NCBI GenBank assembly: GCA_946549035.1
Contig: CAMNQH010000017.1
Span: forward strand, 1 to 56,439
DNA from: an uncultured Lachnospiraceae bacterium
GTDB lineage: Bacteria > Bacillota > Clostridia > Lachnospirales > Lachnospiraceae
Length of the DNA stretch: 56,439 bases
Reading direction: 5' to 3'
The notes beneath the pieces were generated by a model. That model was not told the origin of the DNA. It saw only the letters and a program-made list of their open reading frames with translations, and searched no databases. Every line of letters begins with the position of its first letter. Within the stretch, counting starts at the first letter, position 1. Both the position numbers and the translations under genes were made by a program. This document shows positions 26,282 through 34,767 of the stretch, piece after piece.

Positions 26282-26569
26282 TCATTTTTTCATACGGCTT
26301 GCACTTAACTCTACCATTTTAATGGTTTCCTCATGGGGCCTTGGGATCACCGCATGAACAGCAGGCTTATGGGAAATGCACGTAGCCGCTGCTGTCTCGA
26401 TTGCCTGGGTAACTGCAGATACATCCCCCTGCACCACAATGGTGACCAGACGTCCTCCCAGCTTGCGCTCCCAGGTAACAAACTCCACGTCCGCCGTCTT
26501 TGCCATGGTATCCAGTGCCGTCATTGCTGCAACCACGCCGCAAACTTCAATAAATCCTAATGATTTCAT
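26282..26569 (-). CDS. BMC-H shell protein
   Basis: A 95-residue single BMC domain protein (MKSLGFIEVCGVVAAMTALDTMAKTADV, GGRLVTIVVQGDVSAV). It is divergent from the two [13 protein letters not shown] paralogues and probably contributes a different pore. ATG 26569 is preferred over the ATG five codons upstream because GGAGAG lies 7 nt before it. It sits between two more closely related shell genes. Confidence 0.9.
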   Translation of the reverse strand: MKSLGFIEVCGVVAAMTALDTMAKTADVEFVTWERKLGGRLVTIVVQGDVSAVTQAIETAAATCISHKPAVHAVIPRPHEETIKMVELSASRMKK

Positions 26570-26619
26570 ACTGTATCTCTCCATCTATGTATGAGACGCC
26601 TGCCGCCTTTTGCCAAGCC

Positions 26620-26895
26620 TTAGATTGTGGGCAGAATCTTTTCCACATCACTGTGAGGCCTTGGAATTACATGGGTAGCTACCAGCTCGCCCAATCTGGA
26701 AGCGCTGGCGGAACCGCTCTCTACGGCGGCCTTTACTGCGCCTACGTCTCCACGTACCATTACGGTTACCAGACCGGAACCGATTTTCTCAGTACCGATT
26801 AAGCTTACTTCCGCAGCCTTAACCATTGCGTCCGCAGCCTCAATTGCTGCTGTCAGCCCTCTTGTCTCTACCATTCCTAATGCTTCCTGTGCCAT
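26620..26895 (-). CDS. Major BMC-H shell protein (PduA/J-like)
   Basis: A 91-residue canonical hexameric shell protein ([54 protein letters not shown]). It is almost identical over its whole length to the core of the extended shell protein at 25643, so the two arose by duplication and could co-assemble. AAAGGAGGATATATATT precedes the ATG, suggesting high expression. Confidence 0.94.
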   Translation of the reverse strand: MAQEALGMVETRGLTAAIEAADAMVKAAEVSLIGTEKIGSGLVTVMVRGDVGAVKAAVESGSASASRLGELVATHVIPRPHSDVEKILPTI

Positions 26896-26978
26896 AATAT
26901 ATATCCTCCTTTATGTCTTCCCTCCCGGGAACTTGAGTTATCATTTTCGCCTGAGCTTATCTCTTAACTGCCCCGGCT

Positions 26979-27296
26979 TTAAGACTTATCCAGCCCGTTC
27001 AAACGCAGCATCATGTCCGTATCCTCTACTGGCCCCGGGATGATATGTTTGCTTACCATTCCGGTAAGCCCTTCTGCCGCTTCCTGAGCCGCCTCTACCG
27101 CTGCAGTCACATCCTCCACGCTGCCCCTGAACTTCACACAGATGATCAGCGGTACCGGAAGGGCGTCCGCATTGGCAGGTTTATTTCGGTCAAAGGGCTC
27201 CAATGTCACATTCGCAGCCTTACATCCGGCGTCTCCTGCCACAAAGGCGCACACAAGACCAAATACTTCTATGATTCCTACTGCCTGTTGTGCCAT
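26979..27296 (-). CDS. BMC-H shell protein, divergent
   Basis: A 105-residue BMC-domain protein (QQAVGIIEVFGLVCAFVAGDAGCKAA, VEDVTAAVEAAQEA). Between the first helix and the second half it carries a longer loop (DRNKPANADALPVPLIICVKFRG) than the other shell proteins. That loop should change the pore or edge of the hexamer. It is 14 nt downstream of the alcohol dehydrogenase gene. Confidence 0.88.
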   Translation of the reverse strand: MAQQAVGIIEVFGLVCAFVAGDAGCKAANVTLEPFDRNKPANADALPVPLIICVKFRGSVEDVTAAVEAAQEAAEGLTGMVSKHIIPGPVEDTDMMLRLNGLDKS

Positions 27297-27310
27297 TTCT
27301 TACCTCCGGC

Positions 27311-28519
27311 TTATTCGTTGATAATCGCTATTTTCAAACCTTCCATAGCCAGGTTCGTCCTGTGGGCCTCATTGATCTGTTCCAATGGGAAGGTGTGGGT
27401 AATCAGTTTATCTATGGGAAGCCCGATAGCCTTTGCACTCTTTAAGAAATCAAAGGTAGTGGCATAATCCCTGAGGGTGTATACCCAGGAACCCACGGTG
27501 GTAATCTCCTTGGAGCAGATATCAAAGTGAGGATTGATGGTAGCATCCCCGCCGTTGATGAAAAATCCCAGCTCGCACAGGCCGCCGCCGTTACGGATAA
27601 ACTTATAAATATTCGCGTGTGCCACGGGAGAGCCGGTACACTGGAATGCAAAATCCGCCAGATATCCGCCGAAGGCCGCTTCCACGCCTTTCGTTAATTC
27701 TTCTATGCCCTTGTGATCCTTGAAATTCACCGCAGCGCCAGCTCCCAGCTCCTTGGCAAAGTCAAGGCGCTTCTGTTCGCCGTCTACGGCCACAATGTTC
27801 TGAATTCCCATGGTCTTTAAAATAGCGATACAAATCAGGCCGATGGGGCCGCAGCCCTGTACTACTACTCTGCTGTTAAAGCGAAGAATCCCTGTCGTCT
27901 TAGCCCGCTCCACTGCATGAATCAATACCGCACAGGGCTCAATGAGAATTCTGGACTTCAAATCAAGGTCGCTGACATTGAATACGGTTGAGCCGCCCCG
28001 AATTACCAGATAATCCGCAAACCATCCGTTGAGATGGATATCGTCATCTGGCAGCAGGCCGTATACATCTGCCCCGCCCACATTCTGCTTGTTTAAATCA
28101 AACATCGTGATATCAGGGTTATCCTTAAAAATCATACAGGTTACTACCTTATCGCCCAATGCCAGGGGCTTGCCTGCGCTGTCTTTTTTGACATTCTTGC
28201 CCATCTTTACAATTTCACCGGTTCCCTCATGGCCCAATACCAAAGGAATCAGTCCGAAGGGATCCCGCTTGAATTCGTGAGCGTCGGTACCGCAGATGCC
28301 GCAGCCCTCCACTTTCACCAGAATATCCTCGTCCCCGATTTCAGGAATGGGGAATTCCTTAATCTCATAATTCTCCAGAGCAGTCAGCATAGCGGCCCGG
28401 CTTTTTGCCGGAATCGGCCCTTGGGCCCTTGCAACGCTTCCGCTTAATGCGCTGGGGTCTCTCATGCCATCTAATACCTGCTTTACGATGGCCTCTATAT
28501 CTCTTTCATTCATTGCCAT
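27311..28519 (-). CDS. Zinc-dependent (MDR) alcohol dehydrogenase with encapsulation peptide
   Basis: A 402-residue medium-chain dehydrogenase. The catalytic zinc region is CGICGTDAHEF and GHEGTGE, and the Rossmann motif is VVQGCGPIGLICIAI. Family members reduce short aldehydes; here it probably reduces propionaldehyde to propanol and regenerates NAD inside the compartment. The first roughly 18 residues (MNERDIEAIVKQVLDGMR) are an amphipathic encapsulation helix, followed by a linker before the enzyme proper. AGGAGG lies 9 nt before the ATG. Confidence 0.92.
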   Translation of the reverse strand: MAMNERDIEAIVKQVLDGMRDPSALSGSVARAQGPIPAKSRAAMLTALENYEIKEFPIPEIGDEDILVKVEGCGICGTDAHEFKRDPFGLIPLVLGHEGTGEIVKMGKNVKKDSAGKPLALGDKVVTCMIFKDNPDITMFDLNKQNVGGADVYGLLPDDDIHLNGWFADYLVIRGGSTVFNVSDLDLKSRILIEPCAVLIHAVERAKTTGILRFNSRVVVQGCGPIGLICIAILKTMGIQNIVAVDGEQKRLDFAKELGAGAAVNFKDHKGIEELTKGVEAAFGGYLADFAFQCTGSPVAHANIYKFIRNGGGLCELGFFINGGDATINPHFDICSKEITTVGSWVYTLRDYATTFDFLKSAKAIGLPIDKLITHTFPLEQINEAHRTNLAMEGLKIAIINE

Positions 28520-28532
28520 GAAAATTGTCCTC

Positions 28533-29927
28533 CTATCTGATGCATAAGCTGTCCGACATCACACAGCGGCGCCGTTTGGTAAAGGAGCTGGCTGAGGTCA
28601 ACCCTTCTCCGGTACGGCTTGCAATCGTAAAGGTGCAGTACCCTTCCCCGCCGAAGCCCAAAGCAGCGTAAGACGGTGCATTTTTTACAAAAATCGCCGT
28701 GTCGATAGCCTTTCCGTACCTGGTCAGGTTATCGATATTCTTGGAATGCATATGGGCGGAATGACGGTTGCCATGCTCCAGCCAAACGGCTTTTTCAATG
28801 GCGTCGTCAATGTCCTTGGCCCGCACAATTCCCAGAATCGGCATCATCAGCTCTTCTGCAATCAGGGGATGCTCTTTTTCTCCTTCAAATATAATGCAGC
28901 GGATATCATCCGATACCGTAACTCCAATCATGCCAAGAAGAGCTTTGGCGCTGCGGCCTACGCATTTGCGGTTTAAGGCCGTCCCTTTCGTAAATACCAC
29001 GCCCATCAGCTTCTCCTGCTCTTCCTTTGAAACCATGTAGCATCCGCATTCTTCCAGCATCCAGTGGATCAGCTCGTCTGCAACGGACTCTACTACAACG
29101 ACTTCCTTCTCCGCTATGCAGGGAAGATTATTGTCGAAGGTGCAGCCGTTTACAATATCCATGGCCGCTTTACGAATATCCGCCGTATCGTCCACCAGAG
29201 CCGGCGGGTTGCCTGCTCCTGCGCCGATGCCTCGTTTTCCGGAGGATAACACAGTAGTTACCACTCCCGGGCCACCGGTAGCCGCAATCAAATGGATATC
29301 CGGATGTTTCATCATGACTGCACTGGTCTCCATTGTAGGATGCTCCAAAGACACTGCGATATTCACAGGCCCTCCTACCTCCATGGAAGCCCGGTTTACC
29401 AAATCCACTGCAAAATTTGATACATTGATGGCTGCCGGATGAGGACAGAATACAACGGTATTTCCCCCTGCAATCATTCCGATACTATTGCAGAGAATCG
29501 TCTCGCTGGGGTTGGTACAGGGAGTAATCGCCCCGATCACCCCAAAGGGTCCCATTTCAATCAGGGTAAGCCCCCTGTCTCCGGACCATGCAGTAGTCGT
29601 GATATCTTCCGTTCCCGGCGTCTTCTCCGCCACCAGGCGGTGCTTCAAGATCTTATGGCCTACATTTCCCATACCTGTCTCTTCTACACCCATTTTAGCA
29701 AAAAGCTCTGCATTTTCCAATATCTTCTCACGGATTTTTGAAATGATCTTCTCACGAAAATCCATGGGCATGGTCTGCATTACCTTCTGCGCGTCTTTTG
29801 CAGCTGCAATGGCCGTATTCATGTCGTTGAAAATCCCAAGCTTGCCTGCGGGGGCTTCCCCCTGTCTGGCTAACTGTTCCACAACCTGAGATACGATGAG
29901 CCGCAATTCTGACTCGTTTATTGCCAT
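28533..29927 (-). CDS. CoA-acylating aldehyde dehydrogenase (PduP-like)
   Basis: A 464-residue enzyme that oxidises propionaldehyde to propionyl-CoA with NAD. The catalytic cysteine is C270 in NNLPCIAEKE, and AITPCTNPSETI and ATGGPGVV mark the cofactor-binding region. The N-terminal helix (NESELRLIVSQVVEQLARQG) plus linker is an encapsulation peptide. Its start overlaps the end of the GlcG-like gene. It produces the substrate for PduL and consumes the NAD made by the alcohol dehydrogenase. Confidence 0.94.
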   Translation of the reverse strand: MAINESELRLIVSQVVEQLARQGEAPAGKLGIFNDMNTAIAAAKDAQKVMQTMPMDFREKIISKIREKILENAELFAKMGVEETGMGNVGHKILKHRLVAEKTPGTEDITTTAWSGDRGLTLIEMGPFGVIGAITPCTNPSETILCNSIGMIAGGNTVVFCPHPAAINVSNFAVDLVNRASMEVGGPVNIAVSLEHPTMETSAVMMKHPDIHLIAATGGPGVVTTVLSSGKRGIGAGAGNPPALVDDTADIRKAAMDIVNGCTFDNNLPCIAEKEVVVVESVADELIHWMLEECGCYMVSKEEQEKLMGVVFTKGTALNRKCVGRSAKALLGMIGVTVSDDIRCIIFEGEKEHPLIAEELMMPILGIVRAKDIDDAIEKAVWLEHGNRHSAHMHSKNIDNLTRYGKAIDTAIFVKNAPSYAALGFGGEGYCTFTIASRTGEGLTSASSFTKRRRCVMSDSLCIR

Positions 29928-30424
29928 AGATCCAATGCCTCCTTTATCAGTTTCTCACCATATTCAGCCAATGCGGTGTCCTGGGCTTCGCTTCCTCCGC
30001 TGACCCCCAGTCCCCCAATGACCTTCCCTTCATATGTAATGGGAACCCCGCCGCCAAAAATCACAATCTGGCCTTGGTTGGTGTGCTGGATCCCATACAA
30101 TTCTCCTCCCGGCTGGCTTAATTCCTTCAGCCTTTTCGTAGGCATCTTAAGAGCCGCACAAGTATACGCCTTATTTAAGGCAATATCATAGCTTGCAATA
30201 AAAGATTCGTCCATACAGTGCACCGCCACCGGCCTGCCGCCCTTGTTGGCTACGGCAACCACCGCATTGACCCCCATCCTTTTTGCTTCCTCTTCCACGC
30301 CCTCTATCAGCTTTACCGCCATGGAAAGAGTAACTTCTCCTTCTTTCCGGGGACGGACTGCGCTTCCTTGTAACGCCTCAGCCACCGCGCGGGAAATGAA
30401 CCTGGTCAACTCTCTGTCTTCCAT
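29918..30424 (-). CDS. GlcG/HbpS-like (PduO C-terminal type) protein with encapsulation peptide
   Basis: A 168-residue GlcG/HbpS-fold protein (AVVAVANKGGRPVAVHCMD, HTNQGQIVIFGGGVPIT, GVSGGSEAQDTALAEYG). The family includes the C-terminal domain of PduO and heme-binding HbpS; its biochemical role in glycyl-radical compartments is not settled. The opening MEDRELTRFISRAVAEALQG is an amphipathic encapsulation helix followed by a linker, so it should be luminal. The N-terminal adenosyltransferase domain of PduO is absent, consistent with a B12-independent pathway. Confidence 0.88.
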   Translation of the reverse strand: MEDRELTRFISRAVAEALQGSAVRPRKEGEVTLSMAVKLIEGVEEEAKRMGVNAVVAVANKGGRPVAVHCMDESFIASYDIALNKAYTCAALKMPTKRLKELSQPGGELYGIQHTNQGQIVIFGGGVPITYEGKVIGGLGVSGGSEAQDTALAEYGEKLIKEALDLWQ

Positions 30425-30433
30425 AATAGCTCC

Positions 30434-31240
30434 CTATTTGGAAAATCCTAACTGCTCCATTACCTTCTTGGTAATCTCCGTTACAAGCTGGGTATTTTCT
30501 TCTTTCTTGTGGCCGCCGCAGTTTCCGCCGCAGTTATGGCAGCTTGGCTTGCCTTCCTTGGTGTTGGGGCAAAGATTTGCCGGATGACGTCCGGCCATAC
30601 CGAACTGTCTGCGGATTTCATACAGATCCTCTACCTGCTGGGGTGTAAATTCCTTGGGGCCTCCCAGCATCTTGGATTGATACAGAAGCTGTGCATAAAA
30701 TTCTACAGACTCCATTTTCAAGTATGCAGAAAGAAGAGAATCGGAATATGTCAATGCGCCGTGGTTCTCTAACAGAACTGCGTCAAAATACTGTACATAT
30801 TCGGAAACTGCTTCCGGAATCTCCATCGTAGAAGGTCTTCCGTACTTTGCAATAGGTACGCATCCCAACGCGATAACAGCCTCCGGCATAATGGGCTGTG
30901 TCAAAGGAATGCCTGCAATCGCAAAGGTTGTAGCATACATAGGATGTGCATGGACAACGGAATTCACATCGGGACGCTCCTCATACACCCTCATATGCAT
31001 CTTAATCTCAGAAGAGGGCTTGAAGCTGCCGTTGGCCTGAATCACATTGCCCTGCTTGTCTACTTTACAGATGTATTCCGGTGTCATAAAGCCCTTGGAT
31101 ACGCCGGTAGGTGTGCACAAGAATTCATTATCATTCAGCTTTACGGAAATATTTCCGTCATTTGCAGCTACCATGTTCCGGTCATAAATTCTTTTTCCGA
31201 TGTCACAAATCTGTTTTTTGATTTCGTATTCTGATACCAT
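30434..31240 (-). CDS. Class II aldolase (fuculose/rhamnulose-1-phosphate type) with C-terminal encapsulation peptide
   Basis: A 268-residue zinc aldolase. GNISVKLND, the ligand pair in HAHPMYATTF and LLENHGALTYS mark the active site. It would split L-fuculose-1-P or L-rhamnulose-1-P into dihydroxyacetone phosphate and lactaldehyde. After the catalytic domain there is a short Cys/Gly/His segment (four Cys, around residues 231-246), then a helix NTQLVTEITKKVMEQLGFSK. That helix resembles the N-terminal targeting helices of the other enzymes but is placed at the C-terminus. Its presence marks this locus as the GRM5 type. Confidence 0.9.
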   Translation of the reverse strand: MVSEYEIKKQICDIGKRIYDRNMVAANDGNISVKLNDNEFLCTPTGVSKGFMTPEYICKVDKQGNVIQANGSFKPSSEIKMHMRVYEERPDVNSVVHAHPMYATTFAIAGIPLTQPIMPEAVIALGCVPIAKYGRPSTMEIPEAVSEYVQYFDAVLLENHGALTYSDSLLSAYLKMESVEFYAQLLYQSKMLGGPKEFTPQQVEDLYEIRRQFGMAGRHPANLCPNTKEGKPSCHNCGGNCGGHKKEENTQLVTEITKKVMEQLGFSK

Positions 31241-31278
31241 AATTGCTCCTCCTATAAAAAAATGTTGTGATATGTTTA

Positions 31279-32070
31279 TCAGCCGCCGATCTGACCTTTG
31301 AGCCCGGCTCTTGTTACTTCCTCCAAAAGCCTCTCCATAGACTCGTTAGCAGGCGGCAGCGCGTCTCCCATCAGGTACTCTCTGGAAAGCCCCGTATATT
31401 TATCCTGCCCCAGCCGATGGTAAGGCAGAAGATGCATCTCTTCCACGCCGGGAAGGTTTGCCGCATACTGGGCGATGGCCCGAATCTCCGGGGCCGTATC
31501 GTTAAATCCCGGAATCACAGGAACCCGGATCACCAGCTTTGTGCTGCTTTGGGCAATCCTTTTTGCATTCTCCAGCATCAGTTCATTGCTTTTTCCGGTG
31601 TATTGCTTATGTTTTCCAGGATCCATATGCTTAATGTCCATCAAATACAGGTCCAGGTTCTTAAGATATCTCTCAATGGTTTTAAACTCGGCGCAGGCCA
31701 TAGATTCCATGGCCGTATGGTAACCGTTCTCCTTCAGTCCCAGCAGCAGTGCGGAGCCAAACTCCGGCTGGCACAGGGCTTCTCCTCCGGAAAGGGTCAC
31801 TCCTCCGCCGCTTCTCCGGTAAAAGGGCCTGTCCTTGGCAACTTCAAGAAGCACCTCTTCCACCGTCACATCCCGGCCGATGGTCTTCGCTTTGCCGTCC
31901 ACCATCATGGTCTCAATCTCATAACGCTGAGATTCCGGATTGCAGCACCAGCGGCACCTAAGAACACAGCCTTTGAAAAATACGATCGTACGTATCCCGG
32001 GCCCGTCATGAACGGAAAACTTCTGGATATCAAAAATCCGTCCCTTTACCTGTAAATATTCCCTGCTCAT
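31279..32070 (-). CDS. Glycyl-radical enzyme activating protein (radical SAM)
   Basis: A 263-residue radical SAM activase. The cluster motif is C35-x3-C39-x2-C42 (KGCVLRCRWCCNPES), with GPGIRTIVF before it and GGVTLSGGEAL after. It installs the glycyl radical on the dehydratase encoded directly upstream. It is shorter than typical glycerol dehydratase activases because the ferredoxin-like insert with extra 4Fe-4S motifs, normally just after the first cluster, is missing. The gene abuts the dehydratase stop. Confidence 0.93.
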   Translation of the reverse strand: MSREYLQVKGRIFDIQKFSVHDGPGIRTIVFFKGCVLRCRWCCNPESQRYEIETMMVDGKAKTIGRDVTVEEVLLEVAKDRPFYRRSGGGVTLSGGEALCQPEFGSALLLGLKENGYHTAMESMACAEFKTIERYLKNLDLYLMDIKHMDPGKHKQYTGKSNELMLENAKRIAQSSTKLVIRVPVIPGFNDTAPEIRAIAQYAANLPGVEEMHLLPYHRLGQDKYTGLSREYLMGDALPPANESMERLLEEVTRAGLKGQIGG

Positions 32071-34599
32071 TTAAAACCCCTGTTCTGTTCTTCGGATGAT
32101 ATCATCCTGCAGCGACTTGGACAAAGTGGTAAACAAGGCGCTGTAACCTGCTACCCGCACCACCAGCCCTTTGTACTTCTCCGGATGCTTCTGAGCGTCT
32201 AATAATGTCTCCCGGTCTACCACATTAAACTGCATATGGCTGCCCTTCTGGTCAAAATAAGCGCGAATCAGGGCCACAAAATTCTCAAGCCCTTTCCGTC
32301 CCGCCAGTGCCGAAGGATGGAACTTCTGATTAAACAGCGTCCCATTGGATGCAATAAAGTGATCCAGCTTAGACACGGAATTGGCCGCAGAGGTCGGGCC
32401 GTGAGTATCCATCCCTGCCGAGGGGGATACGCCGTCCGCCACCGGAGTATTGGCTAGGCGCCCGTCCGGGGTAGCTCCCGTCTGAGCTCCCAAAGGTACA
32501 TTGGCGGATACTGGGTACAGGCCCGCCTGGAACTGACCGCCTCTGGGATTTTTAAAATTCTCCAGGGGCCTTGTATAAGTATAGGCCACATCCCTGGCAA
32601 ATGCATCCACTTCCGGAATATCGTTACCAAACTTGGGCGCTTCCAAAAGCATCTCCCGAATTCTCTGATATCCGGTATTTTCTCCTGTCTCTCCCTGAGC
32701 TGTCTGAGCCACTAAGGCCGCCACCTTCTCAACATCCGTTTCTGTCAGCTTCTGGCCTCTGTCCAGCAATTCTTTCACCAGATTTGCCGTAATCTCCTGA
32801 ATCTTGTCCGCCGAGAGGCCCTGCCCAAAGTTATGCTCCAAGGCTTCCTTTAATTCCGCCATAGTAATTTTCTTTTCGTCGAAGACCAGAGTCTTAATAG
32901 CATACAAGGAATCCGCCATATTGGCGATGCCAAAGCCTTGAGGACCGGTAAAGTTATACACGGCTCCCCCTTCCTGTACGCTTTTGCCCCTTCCTATACA
33001 ATCTTCAATCATGCCGGATAAAAACGGCAGAGGGCATCGCTCGCTGTGAGCTGCGTCAATGGCATTGTCCGCATTTACCAGAAGAGAAATCATGTAATTC
33101 ATCTGAGCTTTATAAGCGTCATAAAATTCCTCAAAGCTCTTCATCTGGGTCACATCCCCGGTCTGAACGCTGATCAGCTCTCCTTTGTCAAAGCCGTTGG
33201 AAAATACAAGTTCCAGAGGCCTGCACATATTGAAGAAAGCCGCGTCATGCCATCCGTCGGTCTTGCCGGACTTCTGGGGTTCTACACAGCCGATGATATT
33301 GTACTCCCTGGCATCCTGTAAGGTCAGGCCACGGCTTACCAAAGAAGGAATGATGACTTCATCATTGTAATAAGCCGGCAGGCCAATGCCTGTCCTGGTC
33401 AGGCCCGCAGCCTTTATCAACAGCTCCTGAGGGGTCTTGTTCCATACCCGGATGGACAAGGAAGGCTGAGGAAGGAATACATGGTGGCTGGCGTCGATGC
33501 ACATAAAAGACAAGTCGTTGGTCACATCCAGCCCTTCTCTGTCCTGGCCTCCTACAATCAAATTCTGGAACAGGCTGTAACCTGCAAACCCTTCTGCGCT
33601 GGCCGCATCTCTGGCCTTATTCAGGTCATTGAGCTTCACCCAGATACAGTCGATCAATTCCTGCGCCCCTTCTCTTGTTAAGCTGCCCTCCTTGATGTCC
33701 TTTTCATAGTAAGGATACATATACTGGTCAAATCGTCCCGGAGAAATGGAATGTCCGCTGGATTCCACCTGCAAAAGCATCTGAATGAACCAGAAAGACT
33801 GACAAGCCTCCCAAAACGTAGAAGCCCCCTTTTCGGGTACATTGGCACAATTCTGAGCAATGGTAAGAAGCTCCTGCCTGCGGGCGGGATCCCGCTCCTT
33901 TTGCGCTTGCAAAAGAGCTAAGGCAGCATACCGCCTGGCGTAGCCAATGGCAGCGTCGCAGCTTACAATCACTGCATGAAGGAAATGACTTCTCCGGCAA
34001 AAGTCCCCGTCTCCGGGACTGCAAGACGCCAAGGCCTCTTCGGCATCTTTTTTAATTCCTGTAAGCCCCCGCTGTAAAATGTCCCCGTAATTCACGGTGA
34101 CATGCCCAATGCCGTTGTAAAAATAGTTGCCCGGCGTAAAGATGTTATGCTCGATGGCCATCCTGGCCTCCGGCGCCATATAAGCGTTCGCCAGCTCGCT
34201 GGTGGTCTTGCCTTTCCAGTATGGATATACGGATCGCAGCGTCTCTTTTGTCTCTTCCGATATGTAGAAGGGATCCGCCGTCCTGGTAGCTATGGTGTCA
34301 AACTCCGCTTCCAGCCATTCATAGGAAAATTCCGGAAACACCTGACATCCTCTGGGAGCCTTGGTGGCGCTTCCCACAATCAGCTCCAGGGGACGGATGG
34401 TAATGGGAATCTCCTCACAGATATGGGCAAATGCTTTGGCCCTTCTGGTAATCACAGGCTCCCCTTCCGTCTGCTGATAGGACTCGGTAATCAAAACTCC
34501 CCGGTCCGCTTCCACCTCCGGCATCTTGGCAAAAAGATGTTCCACCAGCTTTGAAATACGTTCTGATTTTGGAATTTCCTCGTCATTGTATTTCTGCAC
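32071..34599 (-). CDS. Glycyl radical diol dehydratase (B12-independent propanediol dehydratase)
   Basis: An 842-residue PFL-family enzyme. The thiyl cysteine is C438 in IGCVEPQKSGKTDGWHDAAF and the glycyl radical is G818 in RVAGYSALF, both intact. The sequence around the cysteine resembles glycerol/propanediol dehydratases, and the aldolase in the operon supports propanediol as substrate. It should convert 1,2-propanediol to propionaldehyde inside the compartment and is oxygen-sensitive. It starts at GTG 34599 with AAAGGATG upstream and is the first gene of the operon. I see no encapsulation helix on it. Confidence 0.93.
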   Translation of the reverse strand: MQKYNDEEIPKSERISKLVEHLFAKMPEVEADRGVLITESYQQTEGEPVITRRAKAFAHICEEIPITIRPLELIVGSATKAPRGCQVFPEFSYEWLEAEFDTIATRTADPFYISEETKETLRSVYPYWKGKTTSELANAYMAPEARMAIEHNIFTPGNYFYNGIGHVTVNYGDILQRGLTGIKKDAEEALASCSPGDGDFCRRSHFLHAVIVSCDAAIGYARRYAALALLQAQKERDPARRQELLTIAQNCANVPEKGASTFWEACQSFWFIQMLLQVESSGHSISPGRFDQYMYPYYEKDIKEGSLTREGAQELIDCIWVKLNDLNKARDAASAEGFAGYSLFQNLIVGGQDREGLDVTNDLSFMCIDASHHVFLPQPSLSIRVWNKTPQELLIKAAGLTRTGIGLPAYYNDEVIIPSLVSRGLTLQDAREYNIIGCVEPQKSGKTDGWHDAAFFNMCRPLELVFSNGFDKGELISVQTGDVTQMKSFEEFYDAYKAQMNYMISLLVNADNAIDAAHSERCPLPFLSGMIEDCIGRGKSVQEGGAVYNFTGPQGFGIANMADSLYAIKTLVFDEKKITMAELKEALEHNFGQGLSADKIQEITANLVKELLDRGQKLTETDVEKVAALVAQTAQGETGENTGYQRIREMLLEAPKFGNDIPEVDAFARDVAYTYTRPLENFKNPRGGQFQAGLYPVSANVPLGAQTGATPDGRLANTPVADGVSPSAGMDTHGPTSAANSVSKLDHFIASNGTLFNQKFHPSALAGRKGLENFVALIRAYFDQKGSHMQFNVVDRETLLDAQKHPEKYKGLVVRVAGYSALFTTLSKSLQDDIIRRTEQGF

Positions 34600-34643
34600 T
34601 TATTTTCACATCCTTTCTGTTGGTTTATTTTTGTTTCCATTTC

Positions 34644-34672
34644 ATTATATGTTGATTTTGTTTGTTTGTCAA
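34644..34672 (-). promoter_or_regulatory. Perfect consensus promoter of the BMC operon
   Basis: Minus-strand TTGACA (34672-34667), 17 nt, TATAAT (34649-34644). Both hexamers are exact. The flanks and spacer are runs of AAAC-type sequence, a plausible DeoR operator. A promoter this strong for a catabolic operon implies tight repression. Confidence 0.85.
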
Positions 34673-34715
34673 GAAAACACCCAAAAACAATCCAATATTA
34701 TCTCACAAAAAGAAA

Positions 34716-34752
34716 GCCGGAAAACTGTGCAATATTACAACAGTTTTCCGGC
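34716..34752 (-). terminator. Terminator of the tandem aldolase gene
   Basis: GCCGGAAAACTGT (34716-34728) and ACAGTTTTCCGGC (34740-34752) form a perfect 13-bp stem with an 11-nt loop, followed on the minus strand by TTTCTTTTTG. It separates the aldolase transcript from the BMC operon promoter. Confidence 0.85.
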
Positions 34753-34767
34753 ATAATTACCTTATTT

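Noticed and set aside
32071-34599. Choline trimethylamine-lyase (CutC) as an alternative identity for the glycyl radical enzyme
   Set aside because: The operon has class II aldolases of the fuculose/rhamnulose type and the sequence around the cysteine resembles diol dehydratases. The C-x-E motif alone does not discriminate, so this rests on context.
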